The position numbers and the translations under genes were made by a program. Positions 1-8,175 of a stretch of 64,000 nucleotides of DNA are shown here, one piece after another (position 1 is the first letter of the stretch; each line of letters starts with the position of its first letter). The DNA is from Pandoraea commovens (lineage in GTDB: Bacteria > Pseudomonadota > Gammaproteobacteria > Burkholderiales > Burkholderiaceae). Location of the stretch: the NCBI RefSeq assembly GCF_902459615.1, contig NZ_CABPSA010000001.1:744001-808000 (forward strand), in the 5' to 3' direction. Under the pieces are notes generated by a model. It saw only the letters and a program-made list of their open reading frames with translations. It made no database searches and was not told the DNA's origin.

Positions 1-1
1 G

Positions 2-1540
2 GTGTCCCGTCAGGCCCATGCCTTCGCTGCGTGGCTGCAAGCCCGGGGCGTGAAGAAGGGCGAGCGCGTCGCGCTGATGATGCCCAACTGCTTCCAGTAT
101 CCGATCTGCCTGTTCGGCACGCTCATTGCCGGTGCTGTGGTCGTCAACGTCAACCCGCTGTACACGGCACGCGAGCTGAAGCACCAGTTGCAGGACAGCG
201 GCGCGCAGACCATCGTCGTCTTCGAGAACTTCGCAAAAACGCTGGAGGAAGCGCTACCGGGCACCCAGGTGCGCAACATACTCGTGACGCAGATCGGCGA
301 TTTGCTCCAGCCCGGAGCGAACGTCAAGGGACGTGCCGTTAACTTCCTCATGCGGCACATCGCCAAGCAAGTGCCGCCGTATCGCTTGCCGCAGGCGATG
401 GCGCTTCGTCAGGCGCTTGCGAGCGGCGCAAGGCTGAAGGCCACGCCGGTGCCGCTCGTGCGCGAAGACCTCGCCTTTCTCCAATACACCGGCGGGACAA
501 CGGGCGTTGCCAAGGGCGCCATGCTCTCGCACGGCAACGTGCTGGCCAATCTGCTGCAAACGGAGGCGTGGGCAGCCGATCAGCTCGACGGCGACATCGA
601 AGTCAATCTGTCGCTGCTGCCGATGTATCACATCCTCTCGCTGACGTTGAACTGTCTGGTGTTCATGAGTCTGGGTGGACGCAACATTCTGATTGCGAAT
701 CCACGCGACGTGAAAAAGGTCGTCTACATCATTCGCAACGAAACCTTCACGGGGGTGACAGGCGTCAATACCCTGTTCAACGGCCTGCTCGAGAACGCGG
801 ACTTCCGCGCACGCGACTTCTCCAGACTGAAACTGTCGCTCGCTGGCGGCATGGCAACGCAACGCGCGATTGCCGAGCGATGGAAGCAGGTCACGGGCAA
901 GCCGATCATCGAAGGCTACGGTCTCACCGAATGCTCGCCCATCGTCACGATGAACCCCGTGGACATCGCGCACATGGATGCCGTCGACTTCTCCGGCTCC
1001 ATCGGCCTGCCCGCGCCGTCGACCGATGTGCGCTTCAAGCGTGACGATGGCACGTGGGCACCCATCGGCGAGCCGGGCGAGTTGTGCGTGCGCGGACCGC
1101 AGGTCATGCGCGGCTACTGGAATCGTCCCGAAGAGACGGCCAAAACGTTCGACGCCGATGGCTGGCTGATGACCGGCGACATCGGCGTCATGGACGCGCG
1201 CGGTTATGTGAGGCTCATCGACCGCAAGAAGGACATGATTCTCGTGTCGGGTTTCAACGTCTATCCGAACGAAATCGAGGACGTGGTGATGCTCCACCCC
1301 GGCGTGCGCGAAGCGGCTGTGGTCGGCGTGCCCGATCCGGTGGCTGGCGAGCGAGTGAAGCTTGTGCTCATCGCCAAGGACCCGACGCTCACAATCGAAG
1401 CCATTGCCGCGCACTGCCGCAAGCATCTCACGGCGTATAAGGTGCCGCGCATCATCGAATTCCGTCAGGGCGAACTACCCAAGTCGACGGTCGGCAAGAT
1501 CCTGCGGCGCGAGCTGCGCGATCCGGTCTCAAGGAGGTAG
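2..1540 (+). CDS. fadD: long-chain fatty acid--CoA ligase, 5' end cut by window edge
   Basis: Acyl-CoA synthetase of the ANL adenylate-forming superfamily, which activates fatty acids with ATP and CoA for beta-oxidation or lipid use. The AMP-binding P-loop YTGGTTGVAKG is at residues 162-172 of the visible part, followed by the GYGLTECSP adenine-binding region, the TGD motif (WLMTGDIGVMD), the RKKDMILVSGFNVYP hinge and the C-terminal catalytic lysine region (PKSTVGKILRREL). Only 512 codons are visible against about 555-560 for the family, so the first ~45 residues lie upstream; the GTG at base 2 is an internal codon, not a true start. The next gene follows after 44 bases on the same strand. 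Confidence 0.93.
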   Translation: MSRQAHAFAAWLQARGVKKGERVALMMPNCFQYPICLFGTLIAGAVVVNVNPLYTARELKHQLQDSGAQTIVVFENFAKTLEEALPGTQVRNILVTQIGDLLQPGANVKGRAVNFLMRHIAKQVPPYRLPQAMALRQALASGARLKATPVPLVREDLAFLQYTGGTTGVAKGAMLSHGNVLANLLQTEAWAADQLDGDIEVNLSLLPMYHILSLTLNCLVFMSLGGRNILIANPRDVKKVVYIIRNETFTGVTGVNTLFNGLLENADFRARDFSRLKLSLAGGMATQRAIAERWKQVTGKPIIEGYGLTECSPIVTMNPVDIAHMDAVDFSGSIGLPAPSTDVRFKRDDGTWAPIGEPGELCVRGPQVMRGYWNRPEETAKTFDADGWLMTGDIGVMDARGYVRLIDRKKDMILVSGFNVYPNEIEDVVMLHPGVREAAVVGVPDPVAGERVKLVLIAKDPTLTIEAIAAHCRKHLTAYKVPRIIEFRQGELPKSTVGKILRRELRDPVSRR

Positions 1541-1584
1541 CGAGAGACCCACAGCACCACATGGAGATAAAGGGAGATAACAAT

Positions 1585-2508
1585 ATGAGAATGACATTGA
1601 CGCTGGCCATGCTGCCCGTAGCAATGACTGTCAGTGCGCTCGCGGGCGTGCTGGCCGCATCCACCGCGCTCGCGCAGGCGAGCGCCCCCGCCGCATCCAC
1701 TGCCACTTCTACCTCCGCCCCGGACGCCGACACGGCGAAGCTCGCCGCCCTGCCCGTCGCAGCACAAACGCAGTGGCTCGCGCGCACGATCAAGAGCGGC
1801 GAACTGGCGAAGATGCCCGACGAGCAGATCGTCGCCAGCATGCAGGCCATCCAGCCGGAAGCGCTTGTACGTTTTCTGAAAGCCGAGGCTTCTGCATTGC
1901 CGGAGTATCAGTACGAGCTGACGCGTCACGAGCGCATCAACAATCAATGGCAGACCACGCCTGACCGCATGCTCGTGAAGATTCGCGAGAACCCGTTGCA
2001 GATCTACGCGAAATGGCAGCCTGACGGCGCGCATGCCGGCCAGGAAATCATCTATGACGAGACGAAACGCCCCAAGGAGATGTACGGACACCTTGGCGGC
2101 ATCCTCGGCTTCACGTCGATCTGGAGCAGCATCGACGGCTCGCTCGCCCGCTCACAATCGAATCACACGGTGCGCGATCTCGGTTTCGCCTTCATCGCCG
2201 ATCAGATTGCACACGACGGCAAGAGCTTTCGCGCCGCCGGACTCTCCGAGAAGCCAGCAAAAATTTCGGTATCCGAATCGAATGGCGTTCGCGCGCTGGC
2301 ACTGGAATGGGAGGCCCCGTCCGGGCCACCACAGCACTATGCCAACAAGTCGCGCGTGTTGCTCGATCTGAAGACGGGCAGACCGCGAGGTATCGAAGCG
2401 TGGGACGCCGCCGGGCAGAAGGTCGAGGAAATGCGCTTCGAGAAGGTGCGCAAGGAACAGTGGACCGACGCCACTTTCGACCCGAAGAACCCCGACTACA
2501 AGTTCTGA
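1585..2508 (+). CDS. DUF1571 family exported protein
   Basis: Protein of 307 residues with an N-terminal signal peptide (MRMTLTLAMLPVAM, then an Ala-rich hydrophobic stretch ending ALAQA). The rest resembles DUF1571: a Tyr/Arg/His strand (LPEYQYELTRHERINNQW), the block ENPLQIYAKWQPDGAHAGQE, and a glycine-rich stretch followed by a DGSLARSQSNHTVRDLGF motif. Function of the family is unknown; a periplasmic or envelope location is inferred. I chose the ATG at 1585 over the in-frame ATG at 1561 because AAGGGAGATAACAAT precedes it at good spacing and the signal peptide then starts normally. It sits 44 bases after fadD and may be cotranscribed. A strong terminator follows. Confidence 0.75.
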   Translation: MRMTLTLAMLPVAMTVSALAGVLAASTALAQASAPAASTATSTSAPDADTAKLAALPVAAQTQWLARTIKSGELAKMPDEQIVASMQAIQPEALVRFLKAEASALPEYQYELTRHERINNQWQTTPDRMLVKIRENPLQIYAKWQPDGAHAGQEIIYDETKRPKEMYGHLGGILGFTSIWSSIDGSLARSQSNHTVRDLGFAFIADQIAHDGKSFRAAGLSEKPAKISVSESNGVRALALEWEAPSGPPQHYANKSRVLLDLKTGRPRGIEAWDAAGQKVEEMRFEKVRKEQWTDATFDPKNPDYKF

Positions 2509-2543
2509 CACGGCGTCAGTCAACACACGCCACGAGCACGACG

Positions 2544-2580
2544 AAAGCCCGCCACCCTGCATCGAGGGTGGCGGGCTTTT
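2544..2580 (+). terminator. rho-independent terminator after DUF1571 gene
   Basis: A perfect 15-bp stem (2544-2558 with 2564-2578), GC-rich, with a 5-base loop, followed by a T run. It ends the fadD/DUF1571 unit and separates it from the convergent min operon. Confidence 0.9.
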
Positions 2581-2641
2581 CGTTTACTCGCTCTTCAGAC
2601 GCCGACAACTTACACAGAAGCTGCCCGACCACATCGACCGT

Positions 2642-2896
2642 TCAGGTCTGCGGCAGTTCGATCTTCACTTCGAGCACTTCCAGGTTGTCCTGATGCTCGA
2701 CGCTGACCTTGATGTCGTCTTGCGCGATTTTCACGTACTTGGAGATGACAGCGACCAGCTCGCGTTGCAGAGCCGGCAGGTAATCGGCCGGCGGCGACGA
2801 GCCCGTGCGTTCGTGCGCCAGAATGATCTGCAGGCGCTCTTTGGCAACGGCGGCGGTCTTTTTCTTCTCCCCCAGGAGGAAAGACAGGAAGGACAT
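2642..2896 (-). CDS. minE: cell division topological specificity factor MinE
   Basis: 84-residue MinE, the usual length. It begins [30 protein letters not shown], containing the amphipathic membrane-targeting start and the anti-MinCD helix (residues ~13-30), then the topological specificity domain ([18 protein letters not shown]). MinE stimulates MinD ATPase and drives pole-to-pole oscillation so that FtsZ assembles at midcell. It is the last gene of minC-minD-minE; its Shine-Dalgarno AAGGAG lies against the minD stop codon, 9 bases upstream, so translation is probably coupled. Confidence 0.96.
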   Translation of the reverse strand: MSFLSFLLGEKKKTAAVAKERLQIILAHERTGSSPPADYLPALQRELVAVISKYVKIAQDDIKVSVEHQDNLEVLEVKIELPQT

Positions 2897-2905
2897 GGGC
2901 GCTCC

Positions 2906-3721
2906 TTACTTCGAGCCGAAAATGCGCTGCAACAGGCCCGGCTTTTGATAGTCGGTAAAGCGCATGGGCTTGTCTTCGCCCTTGAATCGGCTTACCACGT
3001 CGCGATACGCGTCGGCCACGTCCGTGCCATCCAGATGGATAGCGGGCGTGCCCTGGTTCGAGGCATGGAGCACGGACTCCGATTCCGGAATCACGCCGAT
3101 GAGCTTGATTCGCAGAATTTCCTGAATGTCTTCCAGCGACAGCATCTGGCCATCGTTGACACGCTTCGGGTTGTAACGGGTGATAAGCAGATGCTCCTTG
3201 ATCGGCTCACTGCCATCGATGGCACGCTTCGTCTTCGACGACAGAATGCCCAGAATGCGATCCGAGTCACGGACCGACGACACTTCCGGGTTCGTCACCA
3301 CGAGCGCTTCGTCGGCGAAGTGCATCGCGAGCAACGCACCCGATTCGATACCGGCCGGCGAATCGCACACGATGTATTCGAAACCCATGTCGGTCAGGTC
3401 CTTGATGACCTTCTCGACGCCCGCTTGCGTGAGTGCATCTTTGTCACGCGTTTGCGAGGCGGGGAGGATGAACAGGTTCTCGCAGGACTTGTCCTTGATG
3501 AGCGCCTGATTGAGGTTGGCTTCGCCCTGGATCACATTGATCAGGTCGTACACCACGCGGCGCTCGCAACCCATGATGAGGTCGAGATTGCGCAGGCCGA
3601 CGTCGAAATCGATGACTGCCGTCTTGTGCCCCTGCAAGGCGAGGCCGGCGGAAAAGCTGGCGCTGGTCGTCGTCTTGCCGACACCACCCTTGCCAGAGGT
3701 CACCACAATCACTTTTGCCAT
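2906..3721 (-). CDS. minD: septum site-determining ATPase MinD
   Basis: 271-residue ParA/MinD-family ATPase. The deviant Walker A KGGVGKTT is at residues 11-18 (signature Lys11 and Lys16), the switch region follows as VIDFDVGLRNLDL, and a Walker B-like YIVCDSPAGIE is present. The C-terminus GLLQRIFGSK is the amphipathic helix that binds membrane in the ATP form. MinD recruits MinC to membrane to block FtsZ and is released by MinE. An in-frame ATG six codons upstream (3739) exists, but starting at MAKVIVV gives the family length. Second gene of minCDE. Confidence 0.97.
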   Translation of the reverse strand: MAKVIVVTSGKGGVGKTTTSASFSAGLALQGHKTAVIDFDVGLRNLDLIMGCERRVVYDLINVIQGEANLNQALIKDKSCENLFILPASQTRDKDALTQAGVEKVIKDLTDMGFEYIVCDSPAGIESGALLAMHFADEALVVTNPEVSSVRDSDRILGILSSKTKRAIDGSEPIKEHLLITRYNPKRVNDGQMLSLEDIQEILRIKLIGVIPESESVLHASNQGTPAIHLDGTDVADAYRDVVSRFKGEDKPMRFTDYQKPGLLQRIFGSK

Positions 3722-3764
3722 CTGTCGATGCCTTCCCAAACTTGAGGATGAAATTAGCTACGAA

Positions 3765-4574
3765 TTACTTGAGCCCGAGGGGCTCGAAAATCAGTTTGTC
3801 GTCTACCAGCCGCACCTGCACCGAACGCCCCTGAACATCGGGCGGCAGCGCATATTCGCCAGTCCGGTAAATACCGGCGATGGAAATCAGCTCGGGCTCA
3901 AGACAGGTACAGAAGATGCGCGCATCGAGCTTGCCCTTCACCCCTGCAAGTGCCCGCCCCCGCAGCGGCGCGTAAATGTGAATATTACCTTCCGCGATCA
4001 CCTCGGCCCCATAACTGACGAGATCGAGGATGATCAGGTCGCCCTTCGCATAGACCTGCTGACCCGAACGCAACGGCTTGTCGATGATGGTCGAGGGGAT
4101 GGAAGATGCCTCGGGAACCGCCTGTGCAGACGCCACCGACGCGGCCTCGGCGCTTGCCTGCGACGCTGACTCGGCATCGTTGGCCTCGCGTGCCGCGCGC
4201 GGCGCACGGCGCTCGTGGCGCTCATGACTGTCCAGAAGCGGCAGACCGTCGGCCACCGCCCAACCCGCTTGTTCGGTGTTGGCGACGACCCCGATCGGCT
4301 TCATGCGGAATTCCGCCAGCATTTCGGCCAACGCAGGCACAGCGACGCGTTCGTCGCCGGTCAAACGCCGTACGTCGATGGCGACGGTGTCGCCGGCAAA
4401 AAACTCCGGGGTCGCTTCGAAACGTTGCGCCAGTTCGGTGCGCAAGGTGTCCAGTTGAGGCGTCTTGACTACGAAATGCAGGGTGTCTACGGCACCACTA
4501 CGTAACTCGAAGTACGGCGTTTTCTTTTGCGGCATGTCAGGTTGTTGTGCGCGATTGCTGGCAAATTGGGCCAT
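3765..4574 (-). CDS. minC: septum site-determining protein MinC
   Basis: FtsZ-polymer inhibitor. The N-terminal MinC domain (starting [20 protein letters not shown]) is followed by an Ala/Ser-rich linker and the right-handed beta-helix C-terminal domain ([20 protein letters not shown], then the [16 protein letters not shown] block) that binds MinD. The linker is long, giving about 269 residues against 231 in E. coli. Start is uncertain. The ATG at 4574 is preceded by GGAGGTCAAGGGACGGTAGA, a good ribosome site, while the family-like start MPQKKTP at 4535 has none nearby; I chose 4574. First gene of the minCDE operon. Confidence 0.92.
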   Translation of the reverse strand: MAQFASNRAQQPDMPQKKTPYFELRSGAVDTLHFVVKTPQLDTLRTELAQRFEATPEFFAGDTVAIDVRRLTGDERVAVPALAEMLAEFRMKPIGVVANTEQAGWAVADGLPLLDSHERHERRAPRAAREANDAESASQASAEAASVASAQAVPEASSIPSTIIDKPLRSGQQVYAKGDLIILDLVSYGAEVIAEGNIHIYAPLRGRALAGVKGKLDARIFCTCLEPELISIAGIYRTGEYALPPDVQGRSVQVRLVDDKLIFEPLGLK

Positions 4575-4720
4575 TCTACCGTCCCTTGACCTCCAGCAAA
4601 CCGCTAATAAGCAGGGCAACCCCCGGGCACCCCCGCAAATTGCCAAAAAAACACCATTGCCGCAGCGCAGCAGCATGGTGCATTTTGAATACGTTTATTG
4701 CGTTGCGAATGCTAGACGAT

Positions 4721-4736
4721 TGACATGCCAATGTCA
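4721..4736. promoter_or_regulatory. perfect palindrome in the minC / small-ORF intergenic region
   Basis: TGACATGCCAATGTCA: 6-bp arms with a 4-base spacer, in the 321-bp divergent gap between minC (minus) and the small ORF at 4896 (plus). The first bases form TTGACA (4720-4725), so it may overlap a -35 element. No regulator is known for it. A second short hairpin (GTCCCT/AGGGAC, about 4850-4865) lies in the leader of the small ORF. The rest of the gap holds nothing I recognise. Confidence 0.4.
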
Positions 4737-4895
4737 TCAGCAAAGCCTATTCTCTGCCTGGGAAAGTCCAACACGAGAAGTGCTGCAGAGCAGCATCGAA
4801 AGTACGAATTTTGTCGCGCAAGCGTCTTTTTCGTGACCTATCCTTAAAGTCCCTGACGAGGGACCCCCTGTGGAACCGCAAACCGGGAGACGAAG

Positions 4896-5084
4896 ATGCT
4901 GAGTCATCATGAATTTGCCACCCTGATGCTGGTGAAGGATGCTCCGGAGCAAGTGGAGCTGGATCGCCCTGACCTCGAATCGTTGCTTGAGAGCAAACTG
5001 ATCGAGTGGGAAGAGTTGGAGACGGGAGCGAAGTCACCCCGCCTGACTGTTCAGGGCAAGTACTTCCTTCAGGCCGTTGCCTGA
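4896..5084 (+). CDS. small conserved-type hypothetical protein
   Basis: 62-residue acidic protein starting MLSHHEFATLMLVKDAPEQ, with no signal peptide or membrane segment. It contains an acidic stretch (DLESLLESKLIEWEELE) and ends LTVQGKYFLQAVA, which resembles the end of a small winged-helix fold (an x-L-T-x-x-G-x-x-F-L pattern), though that is only a guess. The ribosome site GGGAGACGAAG precedes the ATG, and a strong terminator follows, so it is a monocistronic real gene. Function unknown. Confidence 0.7.
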   Translation: MLSHHEFATLMLVKDAPEQVELDRPDLESLLESKLIEWEELETGAKSPRLTVQGKYFLQAVA

Positions 5085-5118
5085 GCGCCCAGCCAGTTGT
5101 AGAGGTGTCTGTAGTCGC

Positions 5119-5147
5119 AAAAAAGCCCGCCGGAAGGCGGGCTTTTC
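5119..5147 (+). terminator. rho-independent terminator after small ORF
   Basis: AAAAGCCCGCC / GGCGGGCTTTT stem with a 3-4 base loop and a flanking T run. A runs on the other side make it potentially bidirectional, so it could also end the minus-strand peptide gene at 5194-5343. Confidence 0.88.
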
Positions 5148-5193
5148 ATTTGTCCGGGCGATTCGTCGATTCGCCCGAACCTCTCGACACGAC

Positions 5194-5343
5194 TCAACCG
5201 TGCCGGACGTCACGACGGTGGCGTCGCCACGTATGGCGCGCCGCCGGATGCTCCCGGCACCAGTTGCGATTTGCCAGCCAGGCCACTGCCGCGCCTACGA
5301 CCAGCGCTATCACCAACGTCCCAATCAAGCTCCCTGTCAGCAT
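5194..5343 (-). CDS. 49-residue single-pass membrane peptide
   Basis: Short ORF starting MLTGSLIGTLVIALVVGAA. It has one hydrophobic segment (residues ~4-24) followed by a basic tail rich in Arg and His (ending RRHRRDVRHG), so an N-out/C-in inner-membrane peptide is likely by the positive-inside rule. The reason to believe it is translated is a textbook Shine-Dalgarno AAAGGAGG six bases before the ATG, and a terminator-capable hairpin downstream at 5119-5147. Too short for most gene callers. Function unknown; membrane-complex accessory peptide or stress peptide are possibilities. Confidence 0.65.
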   Translation of the reverse strand: MLTGSLIGTLVIALVVGAAVAWLANRNWCREHPAARHTWRRHRRDVRHG

Positions 5344-5531
5344 AGTGGCCTCCTTTCTTCGATGTCACGGGATGGCACGACTTCATTCTAGGCAATCCCT
5401 ATCGAAATAGGTACCCGAAAGTGATTCGGGTATACCGCGTTTGCGTGACATCAAAAAGAACGCAAGTTCGGGGCCGGGAGGATGTGGCGGCGCAGCATTT
5501 TAGCGAGCGGCACAGGCCCGATCGGGGAGCC

Positions 5532-6245
5532 TCAGGCGATAGCGCCGCCCGCGTCGATCAGCACCGTGGAGCCTGTCGCGCTCGGTGTACCGGCGAGATA
5601 CAGGATGGTATTTGCCACATCTTCCGCCGCGACGACACGACGTGCCGGCAGACGCTCCGCTGCGTTGCGATACATCGCTTCGCGGTCGGCTTCGGAAAGC
5701 TTGTTCCACAGTGGCGTGGCAGTCAGCCCCGGCGACACCGTGTTGACGCGAACCGGCGACAACTCCAGCGCCAGCCCCCGCCCCAACGCTTCCACCGCCG
5801 CGTTGATCGCTCCCTGCACCACCGACGACGTGTTCGGCCGCACGCTCAGATACCCCGACGTCAGCGTGAGCGACCCACCGTCCTCGATGCGCGCGTACTT
5901 TGCCACGTGATACGTCCCCCAGAACTTGCTATCAAACGCCGCGTGCGCGTCGTCAAGGGAGAGCTTGCGCACCTGACCGGTCGGCGTTTGCGCCGCCGAG
6001 ATCACAACGTGTTGCCACGGCGCATGGTCGGCGAAGAATCGTTCGACCGCAGCCACGTCGCCAGTGTCGAGCACGACCGCGCGCGCCGTACTGCCGATGG
6101 TCGTCAGCGCTTCGTCAAGCTTCGCCTGACTGCGCGAGGCGATCGTGACGGCCGCCCCTGCCTTGGCAAACGCCTGTGCGGCGGCACGGCCAATGCCGGA
6201 ACTGCCGCCAATCACCAGCACGCGCTGGCCTTCGAAATTGAACAT
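5532..6245 (-). CDS. SDR family oxidoreductase with altered catalytic motif
   Basis: 237-residue short-chain dehydrogenase/reductase-like protein. The Rossmann motif is VIGGSSGIGRAAAQAFAKAG near the N-terminus, and the C-terminal PG motif (RVNTVSPGLTATPLW) is present. Where the active site YxxxK is expected, before AAVEALGRGLALEL, the sequence reads QGAIN: both Tyr and Lys are replaced. Such SDRs form known sub-groups of uncertain activity. Start at 6245 (MFNFEGQRVLV) is set by GGAG eight bases upstream; an upstream in-frame ATG at 6305 has no support. Divergent from the LysR gene at 6409, which probably regulates it. Confidence 0.85.
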   Translation of the reverse strand: MFNFEGQRVLVIGGSSGIGRAAAQAFAKAGAAVTIASRSQAKLDEALTTIGSTARAVVLDTGDVAAVERFFADHAPWQHVVISAAQTPTGQVRKLSLDDAHAAFDSKFWGTYHVAKYARIEDGGSLTLTSGYLSVRPNTSSVVQGAINAAVEALGRGLALELSPVRVNTVSPGLTATPLWNKLSEADREAMYRNAAERLPARRVVAAEDVANTILYLAGTPSATGSTVLIDAGGAIA

Positions 6246-6408
6246 GGTGTAACTCCAGAATGAGATCGATGAAATCGGACGGGGAAGACAACCGTGACGT
6301 CGCAACTCGGAAGCAACGTCATGAGGCTATTGTGATCCTCGTCGCTCAGGACGATAATCCCGCGAAGAACTGAATCACTCTCTTCAAATTATTGACAATC
6401 CCGTCCCG

Positions 6409-7314
6409 ATGATCGACCAGACACTGGATCTCACACTCTTCGACCGAGTTGTCACCACCGGCAGCATGTCGGCAGCCGCGCGCGAGCTGGGCTTGTCACT
6501 CGCCGTCGTGAGCAAACGGCTCGGGCTGCTGGAGCAACGCCTCGGCGTGCGGCTGCTCAACCGCACCACGCGCAAACAGGCGCTCACCGAAGAAGGACAG
6601 GTGTTCCATGCTTGTTGCCAGCGGATTCTGGCGGAGATTGCCGAGACCGAGCGGCTGATGACACGGCAGGCGGGTACGGTTGGCGGGGTGCTACGCATCA
6701 GCGCACCGCGCGCGTTCGGCCGCCGTCATCTCACGCCGTTGCTCGTCGCGTTTCGTGAGCGGCATCCCGACGTGAAGGTGCATCTGTCGCTGAGCGATCT
6801 GTGGGTCGATCTGGTCGCGCACGGCATCGACGTGGCGATTCGCGTCGGCACCCTGCCCGATTCGAGTCTTGTCGCGCAGGAGCTGGCCCCCAATTACCGC
6901 GTGCTTGTTGCGTCGCCCGAGTATCTGGAACGACGCGGAACGCCCAGGGACGTCGGCGATCTGCGGCAGCACGACTGCATTCTGTTTGGCAACTCGCCAC
7001 ATGGCGATTGGCGATTCGTATCGCAATCCGAAACATTGCGTGTACAAGTGCCGGATACCTACGTCGTGGACGACGGCGACACTGCTCACGAACTCGCGCT
7101 GCATGGCGCAGGCATCACACAGAAATCGATCTTTGACGTCGGCGACGATATCCAGACGGGACGCTTGGCACGCGTGCTCCCGTCACTTCGGATTCCGGCC
7201 GCGCCACTGCACGCTGTGTACCCGCACAGCCGTCATGTTGCGCCGCGCACGCGGGTGTTCATCGACTTCCTGCGCGACCAGTTGCGCGCGACGTGGCGCT
7301 GGTCACAGGATTGA
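6409..7314 (+). CDS. LysR-family transcriptional regulator
   Basis: 301 residues. N-terminal winged helix-turn-helix (LFDRVVTTGSMSAAARELGL, then the LGVRLLNRTTRKQALTEEG wing) followed by a periplasmic-binding-like effector domain (GGVLRISAPRAFGRRHLTPLL, and DVAIRVGTLPDSSLVAQ). It belongs to the DsdA/CrgA-like subgroup common in Burkholderiaceae. It is divergent from the SDR gene at 5532-6245 across a 163-bp gap, the usual arrangement for a LysR protein and its target. Effector unknown. Confidence 0.92.
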   Translation: MIDQTLDLTLFDRVVTTGSMSAAARELGLSLAVVSKRLGLLEQRLGVRLLNRTTRKQALTEEGQVFHACCQRILAEIAETERLMTRQAGTVGGVLRISAPRAFGRRHLTPLLVAFRERHPDVKVHLSLSDLWVDLVAHGIDVAIRVGTLPDSSLVAQELAPNYRVLVASPEYLERRGTPRDVGDLRQHDCILFGNSPHGDWRFVSQSETLRVQVPDTYVVDDGDTAHELALHGAGITQKSIFDVGDDIQTGRLARVLPSLRIPAAPLHAVYPHSRHVAPRTRVFIDFLRDQLRATWRWSQD

Positions 7315-7342
7315 CGAGCACGACGTCATCGCGCCCCGGCGC

Positions 7343-7969
7343 TCAGCCGTTCGCGCGTCCCGCGTCGGACGCTTCAATCGCCTGACGCCCTGCCGCGAGC
7401 AATGCCTCGGAAAGCGCCGGGTCGGCACCGACCACCGCACGCGACAGGATCAACGAGCCGACCATCTGTGAGAATCGCGCCATGGCATTGTGCGTCGCCT
7501 GTTCCTGCGTCAGCCCTCGGGCAACGCCTGCCGCCGTCATCCGTTCGAGCGACGCCGCCAGCCCCTTCGCGTAACACGCCTGCGCCTCCTCGCCAATGCG
7601 TGGGACGTCGCCAGCGAACCCGGCCACCGGGCAACCGCAAGCCACATCGTCACGATGCACAGTCGACAAATACTGCTCGACGCCGACCTTCGACGGGACG
7701 GCTCGATCGCCCGACGCGGCAAAGGCCGACGCCTCCCCCATGCCTTGCGCCATTCGCACTTCGTTGGCGGCCATCGCTCGCGCCATCACGGCCGAGACGA
7801 GCGCATCCTTCGACTTGAAATGGTTATAGAAGCCACCCTGCGTGAAACCGGCCTCCTTCATCAACGCCGTCAGCCCGACCGCATCGACGCCACGCTCGCG
7901 AAACAGCCGGTCGGCCGCGCTGACGATCGCCTCGCGGTTCTCTGCAGCCTGCTCTCTGGAAATACCCAT
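7343..7969 (-). CDS. TetR/AcrR-family transcriptional regulator
   Basis: 208 residues with an N-terminal TetR helix-turn-helix (REAIVSAADRLFRERGVDAV, then LTALMKEAGFTQGGFYNHFKSK) and a helical ligand domain that includes the GCPVAGFAGD motif seen in many of these repressors. It is divergent from the SDR gene at 8176. Two similar 26-bp imperfect palindromes in the shared promoter region (8023-8048 and 8081-8106) are good candidates for its operators, so it likely represses both itself and the dehydrogenase. Confidence 0.92.
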   Translation of the reverse strand: MGISREQAAENREAIVSAADRLFRERGVDAVGLTALMKEAGFTQGGFYNHFKSKDALVSAVMARAMAANEVRMAQGMGEASAFAASGDRAVPSKVGVEQYLSTVHRDDVACGCPVAGFAGDVPRIGEEAQACYAKGLAASLERMTAAGVARGLTQEQATHNAMARFSQMVGSLILSRAVVGADPALSEALLAAGRQAIEASDAGRANG

Positions 7970-8022
7970 CTACCGCTCCTCGTCCGTCGACGGCGCAATC
8001 GCCGCTATCGGACTGATCAAAA

Positions 8023-8048
8023 AAGACAATGTCGATCACCATTGACAT
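8023..8048. promoter_or_regulatory. putative TetR operator, copy 1
   Basis: AAGACAATGTCGATCACC followed by ATTGACAT, an imperfect dyad centred on GATC. It matches the copy at 8081-8106 at 22 of 26 positions. It lies between the divergent TetR and SDR genes. Confidence 0.65.
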
Positions 8049-8080
8049 CAGCCTGGCAGAGTCGGCACAATGCATCGCAA

Positions 8081-8106
8081 ATGACGATGTCGATCACAAT
8101 TGTCAT
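8081..8106. promoter_or_regulatory. putative TetR operator, copy 2
   Basis: ATGACGATGTCGATCACA followed by ATTGTCAT: outer arms ATGAC/GTCAT and a central GATC give dyad symmetry. The start-to-start distance to copy 1 is 58 bp. This copy is closer to the SDR start codon (8176). Confidence 0.65.
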
Positions 8107-8175
8107 GAAGTATAGCCGAAACCGTACGCCGTCCACCTGACTGGCGCGGCCCAATTACCTAGCTGGAGCGGTGAA

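Noticed and set aside
2693-3745. 350-codon open frame on the plus strand
   Set aside because: It is antisense to minD and minE, which are unmistakable. GC-rich codon bias leaves the opposite strand open; there is no ribosome site or family motif.
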